Below the pieces are notes generated by a model. It did no database searches, was not told the origin of the DNA, and saw nothing but the letters and a program-made list of their open reading frames with translations. From NCBI RefSeq assembly GCF_011045015.1, contig NZ_JAAKZY010000020.1, positions 1 through 64,000 of the forward strand: a DNA stretch of 64,000 nucleotides. The letters run 5' to 3'. The stretch comes from Streptomyces scabichelini (GTDB taxonomy: Bacteria > Actinomycetota > Actinomycetes > Streptomycetales > Streptomycetaceae). Shown one piece after another: positions 43,980 to 51,720 of the stretch; position 1 is the first letter of the stretch, and each line of letters opens with the position of its first letter. The position numbers and the translations under genes are program-made.

Positions 43980-45296
43980 ATGACGAGGACCGTCTTGCCT
44001 GCAAACGCCGTGCCTTCGCCGCGTCCCGCACCCCGTTCCGCAACCCGCCTCGACGAAACCGCCTACGACCGTCGCAGGCTGCGCCAGTGGCTTGCCGGGG
44101 AGGCCAGAGCGGATGGGGTCAGCCGCCGCCGACTGCTCACCCTGCTCGCCGCCACGGCCGCCGCGACCGCGCTCCCCGCGCCGCGCCCGGCCCGCGCCGC
44201 CGACACCCCGATCGTCAAGCCGTTGCCGCACGAGTGGTTCATCCAGCGCGGCACCAACGCCGAGACTCGCTGGGAAGCCCTGCGCGGAACCGGCCACCAC
44301 ACCCCCAACGAGCTGTTCTTCGTGCGCAACCACACCGCCACCCCCGTCCTGGAGGCACGCGACTGGCGGCTGCGGCTGTGGGGCAGCGGGCTGCGGGGCG
44401 CGCCCGGCGAGAACAAGGCGGTGGAGTTCGGGTACGACGATCTGCGCGCCCTGCCCGCCGTCACCCGGACCGCGTTCGTCGAGTGCGCCGGAAACGGCCG
44501 CGGCTACTACACGACCCAGCAGGGCGAAACAGTCACCGGCACCCCGTGGACGCTGGGCGCGGTCGGCGTCGCCCGCTGGCGCGGAGTGCCTCTGGCCGAC
44601 GTACTGCGCAGGGCGGGGCTGTCTCCGTACGCGGTGGACGTCCAGCCGCGTGGCCTGGACGCCGACTATGTCAGCGGTGGTGAGAGCCTCGGCCGGGTGC
44701 GCCGCCCGCTGCCGCTGGCCAAGGCGCTGGACGACACCCTGCTCGCGTACGAGATGAACGGTGAGCCGCTGCCGTACGACCACGGGTATCCGGTGCGGGT
44801 GCTGGTGCCCTCATGGGTGGGGATCGCGTCGATCAAGTGGGTCGGCGACATCGAGGTGTCCGCGCAGCCGCTGTTCTCCCCGTGGAACACCACCTTCTAC
44901 CGGCTGTTCGGCCCCGCCTACCCGGACGAGGGCAGCGCGCCGCTGACCCGGCAGACGATCAAGAGCGCCTTCGAGCTGGCGAGCGGCGCCACGTTCCCGG
45001 TGGGGGAGGGCCAGGTGCTGCACGGCCGGTCCTGGTCGGGCGCGGGAGCCGTCGCGCGGGTCGACGTCAGCACCGACGGCGGGACGAGCTGGCGGCCGGC
45101 CCGACTTCACGACGGCCCACGCGCGGGCAGCTGGACCCGCTGGTCCGTCACCTGGAAGCCCGACACACCCGGCGCCACCCACCTGCTGGCTCGCGCCACC
45201 GACACGGCTGGCCGCACTCAGCCCGACGTCGCCGTGCCCAACACGCAGGGCTATCTGTTCGACGCGGTGGTGCGGCATCCGGTGACAGTGGTCTGA
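43980..45296 (+). CDS. Sulfite oxidase-family molybdopterin enzyme, Tat-exported
   Basis: This 438-residue protein has a twin-arginine signal (SRRRLLTLLAATAAATALPAPRPARA, given by positions 48-73), an oxidoreductase molybdopterin domain with Mo-ligand Cys169 in FVECAGN, and a C-terminal Mo-co dimerisation domain. The family oxidises sulfite to sulfate. An ATG at 43980 lacks a ribosome site, whereas a TTG at 43995 has GAGGA before it. It follows leader peptide 3 and would remove sulfite released by the LLM enzymes. Confidence 0.88.
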   Translation: MTRTVLPANAVPSPRPAPRSATRLDETAYDRRRLRQWLAGEARADGVSRRRLLTLLAATAAATALPAPRPARAADTPIVKPLPHEWFIQRGTNAETRWEALRGTGHHTPNELFFVRNHTATPVLEARDWRLRLWGSGLRGAPGENKAVEFGYDDLRALPAVTRTAFVECAGNGRGYYTTQQGETVTGTPWTLGAVGVARWRGVPLADVLRRAGLSPYAVDVQPRGLDADYVSGGESLGRVRRPLPLAKALDDTLLAYEMNGEPLPYDHGYPVRVLVPSWVGIASIKWVGDIEVSAQPLFSPWNTTFYRLFGPAYPDEGSAPLTRQTIKSAFELASGATFPVGEGQVLHGRSWSGAGAVARVDVSTDGGTSWRPARLHDGPRAGSWTRWSVTWKPDTPGATHLLARATDTAGRTQPDVAVPNTQGYLFDAVVRHPVTVV

Positions 45297-45433
45297 CGGC
45301 GTTCCCGGCCGCCCTCACGCACCAAGGTCTTGGTCCAGGTGGCCCCGCATCGGCAGGAGGAGTGTTCCACGAGCTCACCGTTTTCGGTGACAGCCAGGCC
45401 ACGGTTGATGCGGACGTGCACGTGCTCGGACAT
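45251..45433 (-). CDS. Small Cys-containing hypothetical protein
   Basis: This 60-residue ORF starts MSEHVHVRINRG after GGAAG and includes EHSSCRCGATWTKTLVREGGRERRQ. Third codon positions are strongly G/C, as in a real gene. It overlaps the 3' end of the sulfite oxidase gene by 46 bases in the opposite direction. The CxC followed by a late Cys could bind a metal. I do not recognise the family, and it might be spurious. Confidence 0.45.
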   Translation of the reverse strand: MSEHVHVRINRGLAVTENGELVEHSSCRCGATWTKTLVREGGRERRQTTVTGCRTTASNR

Positions 45434-45564
45434 GGGCAGACTTCCGTAGGCAGGGCAAAGCTCGCGTGGGAGCACGTTACAACCCGTGAACCCGGACAGG
45501 GAACGTCGCGCAGGGTTGCCCAACAACGGCATCCCACAACGGGAGTGCGTTGACCACGGCCGCG

Positions 45565-45589
45565 AACTGCAACTACGCTAGTTGCAGTT
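45565..45589. promoter_or_regulatory. Perfect 25-bp palindromic operator before the Rrf2 gene
   Basis: AACTGCAACTA, 3 bases, TAGTTGCAGTT is a perfect inverted repeat with 11-base arms, ending 25 bases before the Rrf2 start codon. The same left arm occurs before the MFS gene. The site is a strong candidate for autoregulation by the Rrf2 protein. Confidence 0.75.
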
Positions 45590-45614
45590 TTGGGTCGCGG
45601 AGGAGAGAGTCGGC

Positions 45615-46064
45615 ATGGGAGTCAGTAGCAGGACGGCAGTGGCCGTCCACGCATTGACCTTTCTCGCGCGATGGGAGGGTGACGGACTGCAGTCTTCGAA
45701 CAAGGTCGCCGAGAGCCTGGAGAGCAATCCCGTGCTGGTGCGTCGCATCCTCGGGCTGCTTCGGGGCAAGGGGCTTGTCTCAGCGGTCGAGGGCAGTGGT
45801 GGCGGCTGGCGGCTGGCGCGGCCCGCCGAGGCGATCAGCCTCTACGACGCCTATGTCGCCGTCGAGAGTGGCGAGGCGCTGCTGCCGGTGCACGCCCATC
45901 CGCCGAGTCGGACCTGCATGGTCGGCCGGCACATGCAGTCGCTGCTCGAGGAAGAATTCGCGGCGGCACAGCGCGCATTGGAAGAGCGATTGAGTCGGAC
46001 GAGCATCGCCGAGATGCTCGACCGCGTCGTCGGCCGCGAACGCGTCACCAACCCACGCCGCTGA
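45615..46064 (+). CDS. Rrf2 family transcriptional regulator
   Basis: The 149-residue regulator has the Rrf2 winged helix (ALTFLARWEGDGLQSSNKVAESLESNPVLVRRILGLLRGKGLV, by positions 13-55) and the wing GSGGGWRLAR. Only one Cys is present, so the three-Cys iron-sulfur cluster of IscR/NsrR is absent, and it should sense a ligand or a thiol change. The ATG at 45615 follows AGGAGAG. A perfect palindrome upstream and a degenerate copy before the MFS gene define a small regulon. Confidence 0.9.
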   Translation: MGVSSRTAVAVHALTFLARWEGDGLQSSNKVAESLESNPVLVRRILGLLRGKGLVSAVEGSGGGWRLARPAEAISLYDAYVAVESGEALLPVHAHPPSRTCMVGRHMQSLLEEEFAAAQRALEERLSRTSIAEMLDRVVGRERVTNPRR

Positions 46065-46115
46065 GCGGAGCCGCACGGGCGGAGAGGTGCCTCTCCGCCC
46101 GTCTCCTTTGACCAG

Positions 46116-46140
46116 AACTGCAACTACGTCAGTATCAGTT
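46116..46140. promoter_or_regulatory. Second Rrf2-type operator before the MFS gene
   Basis: AACTGCAACTA (46116-46126) followed, after 3 bases, by the degenerate arm CAGTATCAGTT has the same 25-base size and spacing as the palindrome at 45565. It ends 18 bases before the MFS start codon. Control of the exporter by the Rrf2 protein is a strong inference. Confidence 0.7.
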
Positions 46141-46158
46141 CGCCAGAGTGGAGTCCCC

Positions 46159-47631
46159 ATGTCATCAGCCCCGCTGCCAACGAGTCACACCGTGTCAACG
46201 AGGCAAACCGTGTCGATGCGTCGGCTCCTTGTCGTGCTCGTGCCGGCGATGTTGTTGAACATCACCGCCGCCGACATGGTGTCACTCGTCCTTCCTCGAA
46301 TCTCCGAACAGTTCACGGCCTCCACGGCACAGGTGGCATGGGTGGTGACCGCTTTCCTGCTGATGTTCGCTGTCGGGGTGCCCTTCTACGGCCGCATCGC
46401 CGACCGGTTCAGCCTCCGCCGGCTCTTCAGCCTCGTACTGACAGTCTTCGCGGCCGGCAGCCTGATCAGTGCGCTGTCGCCGAGTCTGCCTGTCCTCGTG
46501 TTCGGGCGGATCGTCATGGGCATCGGCGGAGCCGCTGTTCCGGTGCTCGCGATCGTGGCCGTGATGCGTCTGCTGCCCGGCGACAAGGCGGCTGTCGGCG
46601 TCGGATTCATCACCGCTGCCGCAGGCGTCGGCACGGCTGCCGGACCTGCCGTGGGCGGGATCGTCGGGCAGTTCCTGGGCTGGCCGGCCCTGTTCTGGAT
46701 CATGACCGTCGGAGCGATCGTCCTCATCCCGGCGACACGCCGTGCGATCACCGACCAACCGCCGGGCAATCACACTGCCTTCGACCTCGCGGGTGGCGTC
46801 CTGTTGGGACTCGCCGCCGGGCTGCTGCTCTTCGGCGTCACCCGGTCCGAGGGCGCCGGATTCAGCGATCCGTCGTCGTGGGGAACCATTCTCGCGGGCC
46901 TCGTCTCCGCGGTTCTCTTCGCGTGGCGCAACCGTGTCGCAGCTCATCCCTTCGTGCCGCCGTCGCTTTTCGCCAACCGCGCCTACGTCGCCGCGGTCCT
47001 GACGGTCTTCCTGGCGATGGTGGCCAACCTCGCCACGCTGGTCCTGGTGCCAGTCCTCATCATCGACGTGAACGGCCTCACCCCCGGCCAGGGGAGCCTG
47101 GTCATGATCCCCGGGGGCGTGGCACTGGCCCTCTTGGCGCCGTGGGCCGGACGCATCGGAGCGCAAGGCAGTCATGCGTACGGCGTGCTGGTCGCCGGCC
47201 TTGCGGTGATGGGGCTGTCGACCCTCTTCCTGTCCACCGTCGCAGCAGGGGCATCACCCGTGCTGGTGGGTCTGGCGGTCCTCGGCCTCGATGCGGGATT
47301 CGCCTTCGTCATCACACTGACCACCGGCGCGGTGAGCAGCATCCTGCCGCCCCAGCATGTCGGCGTCGGAGTAGGGCTCTTCCAGGGAGCCCAGTTCCTG
47401 GGCGCCGGCACGGGACCCGCTCTGCTCGGAGCCCTGCTCACCGCGCGGGAGGCCAACGGAAGCGACGCGGTCAACCCCCTCTACGCCAACGATGCGCCTG
47501 CCTATTCCGACGTCTTCCTGTCACTGACCTTGATCGTCGTTCTGTCTGCGATCGCTGCCCACAAGCTGCGAAGGGTGTGGTCGACGCGAGCCGCGACGCC
47601 GACCCCGGAGACGGCAGAACAGGCGCGGTGA
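46159..47631 (+). CDS. MFS transporter (14-TM DHA2 type drug exporter)
   Basis: The 490-residue membrane protein has about 14 hydrophobic segments. Motif A-like GRIADRFSLRRLF follows TM2, and motif C-like GVGTAAGPAVGGIVGQFLGW lies in TM5, which identifies a drug:H+ antiporter. The ATG at 46159 follows GTGGAG. It is controlled, by inference, by the Rrf2 regulator through the operator 18 bases upstream. The compound exported is unknown. Confidence 0.9.
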   Translation: MSSAPLPTSHTVSTRQTVSMRRLLVVLVPAMLLNITAADMVSLVLPRISEQFTASTAQVAWVVTAFLLMFAVGVPFYGRIADRFSLRRLFSLVLTVFAAGSLISALSPSLPVLVFGRIVMGIGGAAVPVLAIVAVMRLLPGDKAAVGVGFITAAAGVGTAAGPAVGGIVGQFLGWPALFWIMTVGAIVLIPATRRAITDQPPGNHTAFDLAGGVLLGLAAGLLLFGVTRSEGAGFSDPSSWGTILAGLVSAVLFAWRNRVAAHPFVPPSLFANRAYVAAVLTVFLAMVANLATLVLVPVLIIDVNGLTPGQGSLVMIPGGVALALLAPWAGRIGAQGSHAYGVLVAGLAVMGLSTLFLSTVAAGASPVLVGLAVLGLDAGFAFVITLTTGAVSSILPPQHVGVGVGLFQGAQFLGAGTGPALLGALLTAREANGSDAVNPLYANDAPAYSDVFLSLTLIVVLSAIAAHKLRRVWSTRAATPTPETAEQAR

Positions 47632-47812
47632 CCCACGCCAACGCCCCATCGAGTCTGGAAGGCGGCGCAGGTCGAACACGGAGATCGCCTCCCAGCAAGT
47701 CACATGACACGGATGCTGTCACTGAGGACATGCGTTCGGCGGGCCGCAGGCCGCCGCGTCGACCGTCAAGTGGCCCTCGGCTCGGCTCGGTGCCTCCTTG
47801 GTTCGTGGTCGG

Positions 47813-48343
47813 TCAAGACGGCCGTCCGCCGAACTGCCAATTGTGGATCTCGATGTCCGCGTACCGGTCCGGGGTCAGGACGGCCCGTGCCGTGTCCGGG
47901 TCCGGCGCTCGGACCAGAGCCGCCGTACCCAGCCAGGCGGTGCCGTTGTCGGACAGCAGTGGCCCGTACGCGATCAGCTCGTCCGGGTCGTGCGGCACAG
48001 CGAGGTCGGCGGCGGCCTGTCCCGTACTGAGGCCGAGAAGCAGGTACCGATTGCCGCCAGTTCGGCCACCGGGGAAGTCCCACATCGTGCGCCCCAACGT
48101 GTTGCGCCACCGCAGCAGCAGCACGTCCCGGTACACGCCGGCCTGGTAGTTGGGCTCGTCGAAGGCGAAGGCGAAGGCGAAGTCGCGGGCGGCGACCGGA
48201 TCTGGCAGGTCGACGATGTGCAACGCTGCCGGTGGGCGTGTCGCCGTCGTCGGCGAAGGCCGGAGTTGGCGGCGGAGCAAGTACTGCCTGCGACTGCGCA
48301 TCCGGTTGGGCCGTAGCGCCCGCCAGTTGCATTGGGTCAACAT
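47813..48343 (-). CDS. YCII-like domain protein with probable compensated frameshift
   Basis: Two YCII-like (dimeric alpha/beta-barrel) units can be traced: an N-terminal one through LHIVDLPDPVAARDF and a C-terminal one NRYLLLGL through IEIHNWQFGG. Between QYLLRRQLR and LHIVD the frame reads PSPTTATRPPAA, but another frame over the same bases reads AFADDGDTPTGS, which is the expected family segment. This suggests two compensating indels. FAFAFAF in the middle comes from a short tandem repeat. The ATG at 48343 is uncertain; TTG at 48439 extends the frame. It may be decaying. Confidence 0.55.
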   Translation of the reverse strand: MLTQCNWRALRPNRMRSRRQYLLRRQLRPSPTTATRPPAALHIVDLPDPVAARDFAFAFAFDEPNYQAGVYRDVLLLRWRNTLGRTMWDFPGGRTGGNRYLLLGLSTGQAAADLAVPHDPDELIAYGPLLSDNGTAWLGTAALVRAPDPDTARAVLTPDRYADIEIHNWQFGGRPS

Positions 48344-48562
48344 CTGGCATGACCCGGCTGGAGCGGCAGCGGTGAGGGCCGCCAACGATGGTAATGAGAC
48401 GGTGCCGACCGTCGTCGTGGCGGGCCGGCCGCACACCAACCCCGATCCTGGATGGGTGCGCGAACAGCTCTACCCTTCCGCGTGATCGATCGACGCCTGA
48501 GACGACGAGGTTGGTGAGTTGGCGCAGGAGTCACGCCATGCCGACCCGACGCGATCACCGTG

Positions 48563-48607
48563 GCCGCCAACTCCGCGGGTGGCGGAGCCATTAGCGGAGT
48601 TGGCGGC
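48563..48607 (-). terminator. Long perfect hairpin after the TerB-like gene
   Basis: GCCGCCAACTCCGC (48563-48576) pairs perfectly with GCGGAGTTGGCGGC (48594-48607), 12 bases after the stop of the TerB-like gene. CGGAGTTGGCGGCGGAG occurs here (48595-48611) and again at 48261-48277 inside the YCII gene. It is probably a terminator and part of a short dispersed repeat. Confidence 0.55.
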
Positions 48608-48618
48608 GGAGGCATCTC

Positions 48619-49245
48619 TCAGATGCCGAACTCCGCGGGCGAAACGCCAAGAGCGGCACAGGCCTCGCGGATAACGGCCTGCTCGGCCGGCTCGAAGTGT
48701 CCGTCGGCACCGGCGATAACGATGCCGGTCTGGACGACTGCGCGAGCTTCCGCCGGTTTCTTGGCCGCCTTGGCGATCTCCTGCAGTGCTTCGGCCTTGC
48801 CCAGTTCAAAGTTGGCGACGAGCCGGTCCACGCGCTGGTTGAAGCGCTGGCGAAGCTGGTCTGCCGGGAAGTTCTGCAGAACCTCGTTGGAGACGATCAG
48901 CTCCTCCACGCGCTGCCGCTCCGCCGGCTCCACATATCCGTCGGCCGCGGCCACCAGCGCGCACATCGCCATGCTGGCGTCCCGGTAGGCGCCGCTCTTG
49001 AGCTCGGTCTTGACCGACGCAAGCTGGGACTTGAGCAGCCCGACCAACTGGGCCTTGGAACCGCCGGAGGACGAACCTGACCCGTGGCCACCGCGCTGTC
49101 CCTGCCCAAAGGGGCTGTGCCCTTGCCCGCCCCCTCCCCTGGAACTCTGGGACTGCTGGAGGTTCTTGGCCTGATCCTTGAGCCGGTCCCACATCGCCAC
49201 TACTGCCACCTCGGCTTCTGCTGTTGCCTGTTCGGTCTTGGTCAT
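48619..49245 (-). CDS. TerB family tellurite-resistance-like protein
   Basis: The 208-residue protein has a basic helix WDRLKDQAKNLQQSQ, a flexible Gly/Ser/Gln linker (about 33-62) and a C-terminal TerB-like helical domain with two acidic loops, AAADGYVEPAE and AGADGHFEPAE, which could bind metal. The start at 49245 has a weak ribosome site; an in-frame ATG at 49194 would give the usual MWDRLK beginning. No other ter genes are nearby, so a stand-alone stress role is likely. Confidence 0.85.
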   Translation of the reverse strand: MTKTEQATAEAEVAVVAMWDRLKDQAKNLQQSQSSRGGGGQGHSPFGQGQRGGHGSGSSSGGSKAQLVGLLKSQLASVKTELKSGAYRDASMAMCALVAAADGYVEPAERQRVEELIVSNEVLQNFPADQLRQRFNQRVDRLVANFELGKAEALQEIAKAAKKPAEARAVVQTGIVIAGADGHFEPAEQAVIREACAALGVSPAEFGI

Positions 49246-49548
49246 CGGTCACGCTTCTTCGCGGCCCGCCATGTGAACGGCCCCCGAGACTTCTGGGTTC
49301 CCGAACAGCAAAGGTAGCGCAAAGAAGGCTGTTCAGAGGCGGAATGGCTGTTCGGACGGGCTCCAGCCCCGGTCGCGCTGAAGCCCGGACGGGCCTGCCC
49401 ATCGTGCACCGGGACCAGCACCGACTGGAACTCGCAAAGAATCCTTGAACATGCTTGAGGCCCGCAGACCGTCAGGTCGGCGGGCCCCGGTGGGCAGTGA
49501 GTGGCGGGTCGGGTTCGACGACGGCGCTTGCTCGGCGATCCTGGAACG
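49246..49548. other. Intergenic region, TerB-like gene to CPBP protease
   Basis: This divergent spacer shows no supported gene and no strong palindrome. It should contain promoters for both flanking genes. A longer reading of the CPBP gene from a GTG at 49501 would shorten it. Confidence 0.5.
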
Positions 49549-50250
49549 GTGCGGATTGCCTCTGTCGGTGTGGTTCTGGTCGCCGCGAACCTGCTCAACA
49601 ACTGGCTCGTGCGGGGCCCATATGCGTATGTGCTCGTCTGTGTGGCGACGACGGCCGTGCTGTTGCTGATCGCACGCTGGGATGGCCTCACCCGGGCGGA
49701 TCTGGGGCTGGATGCTGCAGGAGTGCGCCGGGGTATGCGGTGGGCTCCGGTGCTGGTGGGTGTCGTCCTCGTTGTCTTGCTGCTCGTCCTGGCGGTTCCG
49801 GCCGGCAGGGACGCGTTCCGGGACGCACGGGCGGCTGGTCTGTCGGTGGAAGAGCTGCTGTGGCGGGTGCTGGTGCGGGTGCCGTTGGGCACCGTACTGC
49901 TGGAGGAGACCGCCTTTCGCGGGGTGGTGTGGGCGATGATCCGGCGCAGGTACGGCACCGCGTGGGCCACCGCGGTGTCGTCGCTGCTGTTCGGGCTGTG
50001 GCATGTGCTGCCCTCCCGGGGGCTGAACCGCGCGAATAACGCCGTCGCGGACGTCTTCGGAGGCGGGGCGGCAGGTGTGACGCTGACGGTTGTGGGGGCG
50101 GTGGCGGCCATGGTCGTGGCCGGGGTGGTGCTGTGCGAACTGCGGCGGCGCTCGGACAGTCTGCTGGCTCCCGCGGCACTGCACTGGGCTGTCAACGGCT
50201 TCGGTTACGCACTTTCCTGGGCAGCGCATCGGTGGTGGCTTGCACACTGA
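49549..50250 (+). CDS. CPBP family intramembrane metalloprotease
   Basis: The 233-residue protein has several membrane helices and the CPBP motifs EETAFRGVVW (motif 1, EExxxR), FGLWHVLPS (motif 2, FxxxH) and HWAVNGFGY (motif 3). The family contains prenyl-protein proteases and bacteriocin-immunity proteins. The GTG at 49549 is preferred since the first membrane helix starts at once; the GTG at 49501 would add a charged head. Confidence 0.85.
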   Translation: MRIASVGVVLVAANLLNNWLVRGPYAYVLVCVATTAVLLLIARWDGLTRADLGLDAAGVRRGMRWAPVLVGVVLVVLLLVLAVPAGRDAFRDARAAGLSVEELLWRVLVRVPLGTVLLEETAFRGVVWAMIRRRYGTAWATAVSSLLFGLWHVLPSRGLNRANNAVADVFGGGAAGVTLTVVGAVAAMVVAGVVLCELRRRSDSLLAPAALHWAVNGFGYALSWAAHRWWLAH

Positions 50251-50957
50251 ATCGCCGGGTCGGGTCCCTCCAGGCAACCGCCTGCTCCAGACGGCCGTCG
50301 CAGTGCCGACGCCGTTGGCCGGCGTGACCGACGCCGGCCGTAGGACCGCTCGCCCGTGGTCGGAGCGACGGCAAGGCCCGCCGTATCGAATGAGACCTGC
50401 ACGACGGAGTACGCAGGCCAGGCCGCTGCCTCCGCTGTTCGCACCTGTCAACGACGGAGGGCCCGCATACGAACGGGCCCTGGCCGCCTCAGGCGAGGAA
50501 GAGGCCGACAGCGGTCGCCGTTGGCCGGCCTGTGCAGCGAGGACACCGGCCGGCTGAGAGTTCACCGGTCACGACCGGGGCCTTGATGGTGGAGAGGGCC
50601 AACGTGGACCCAGACGCGGCCCAGCCGATGAGTGGGGCAATGCGGACCTGGCCCGGCTGCAGCAGGTGCCGAAGGCGGTGCTTTCCATGCCCGTGGTCCG
50701 GTCCAGGTCGACATCGTCGGATCACGGACGCGGGAACCACCGTCCTGCTCCCGTTCGAGGCGATCGGAACGCCATCGCCCTGACGGGACGCCACGACCGG
50801 AACGACTGGAAGGGGACGCCACGACCGGAGCGGGACGCCACGACGACGGCCCATGTCACCACAGCCTGGGCGCGTGTCGGCGAACCCTGGCGGATGCGAG
50901 TGTTGTGCCACCGAGGATTGTGCGGCGTCGCCGCGTGCGCCGTGACATCGTGGTGTC
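50251..50957. other. Gene-poor stretch with short tandem repeats
   Basis: Over 700 bases no reading frame shows a credible protein. GGGACGCCACGACCGG occurs at 50785-50800 and 50813-50828, and its first 13 bases again at 50832-50844. A plus-strand frame ends ITDAGTTVLLPFEAIGTPSP, which might be the tail of a lost gene. The stretch may be a decayed remnant. Confidence 0.45.
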
Positions 50958-51530
50958 ATGGCCATCGAGGTTCGCCCTGCTTCGGTCTTCGAGGATGTCC
51001 GTGCGCTGCTCGGCCCGAAGACGCCCGGGGCGAACGTGTGCTGGTGTCTGAGTTACCGGATCCCGTCCAGGCTCAACAACGAGCTTCGTGGGCCGGCCCG
51101 CGGTGAATACGTCGCCGAGCTGTGCCGTACCGGCCCGCCTCCGGGGGTGCTCGCCTATGACGGCGACGAGCCGGTCGGCTGGGCGGCCGTGGCACCCCGC
51201 TCGGACACCTCCTTCGCGCGCAACCGGAAGATCCCGCACGTCGACGACCTGCCGGTCTGGTCGCTGTGGTGCATCCGCGTACGCCCCGGTCACCGGAAGC
51301 GGGGGATCTCGCACGCCCTCATCGCCGGCGCGGTCGAGTTCGCGCGTGCCCACGGTGCCCCGGCGGTCGAGGCGTACCCCCTCGACAACGGTGACGCCAA
51401 GGTCGATCTGACGATGGCGTACGCCGGGATCCGGAAGAACTTCGAGCGCGCCGGGTTCGTCCACGCTGCCGACACCGCCTCGGTACTGGCCGGTCATCCC
51501 CGGGTGCTGATGCGGCTCGACCTGCGTTGA
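50958..51530 (+). CDS. GNAT family N-acetyltransferase
   Basis: The 190-residue protein carries the acetyl-CoA loop PGHRKRGISHALIAGAVEFARAHG and a strand CIRVRPGHR before it, with PGVLAYDGDEPVGWAAVAPR as an earlier strand. It matches the common stand-alone GNATs of actinomycetes. The ATG is at 50958; the upstream region is the gene-poor stretch. The substrate is unknown. Confidence 0.87.
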   Translation: MAIEVRPASVFEDVRALLGPKTPGANVCWCLSYRIPSRLNNELRGPARGEYVAELCRTGPPPGVLAYDGDEPVGWAAVAPRSDTSFARNRKIPHVDDLPVWSLWCIRVRPGHRKRGISHALIAGAVEFARAHGAPAVEAYPLDNGDAKVDLTMAYAGIRKNFERAGFVHAADTASVLAGHPRVLMRLDLR

Positions 51531-51720
51531 GGGGACCGTACCGGTCAGTTCAGAGTCCCGCAGCGAACGCAGCGAACGCAGCGTCAGGCGACGTGAGACG
51601 TGTTTGTCGGCGACTGGCCCGCCGTGTTATTGATCATGGTCATTCCGGTGCGGCTGATCGGGTGTTCACGTCGTCCGAACGGGGCCATGGTCTCAGGCCT
51701 GCCGGTGGCGGAAGCCGCGT

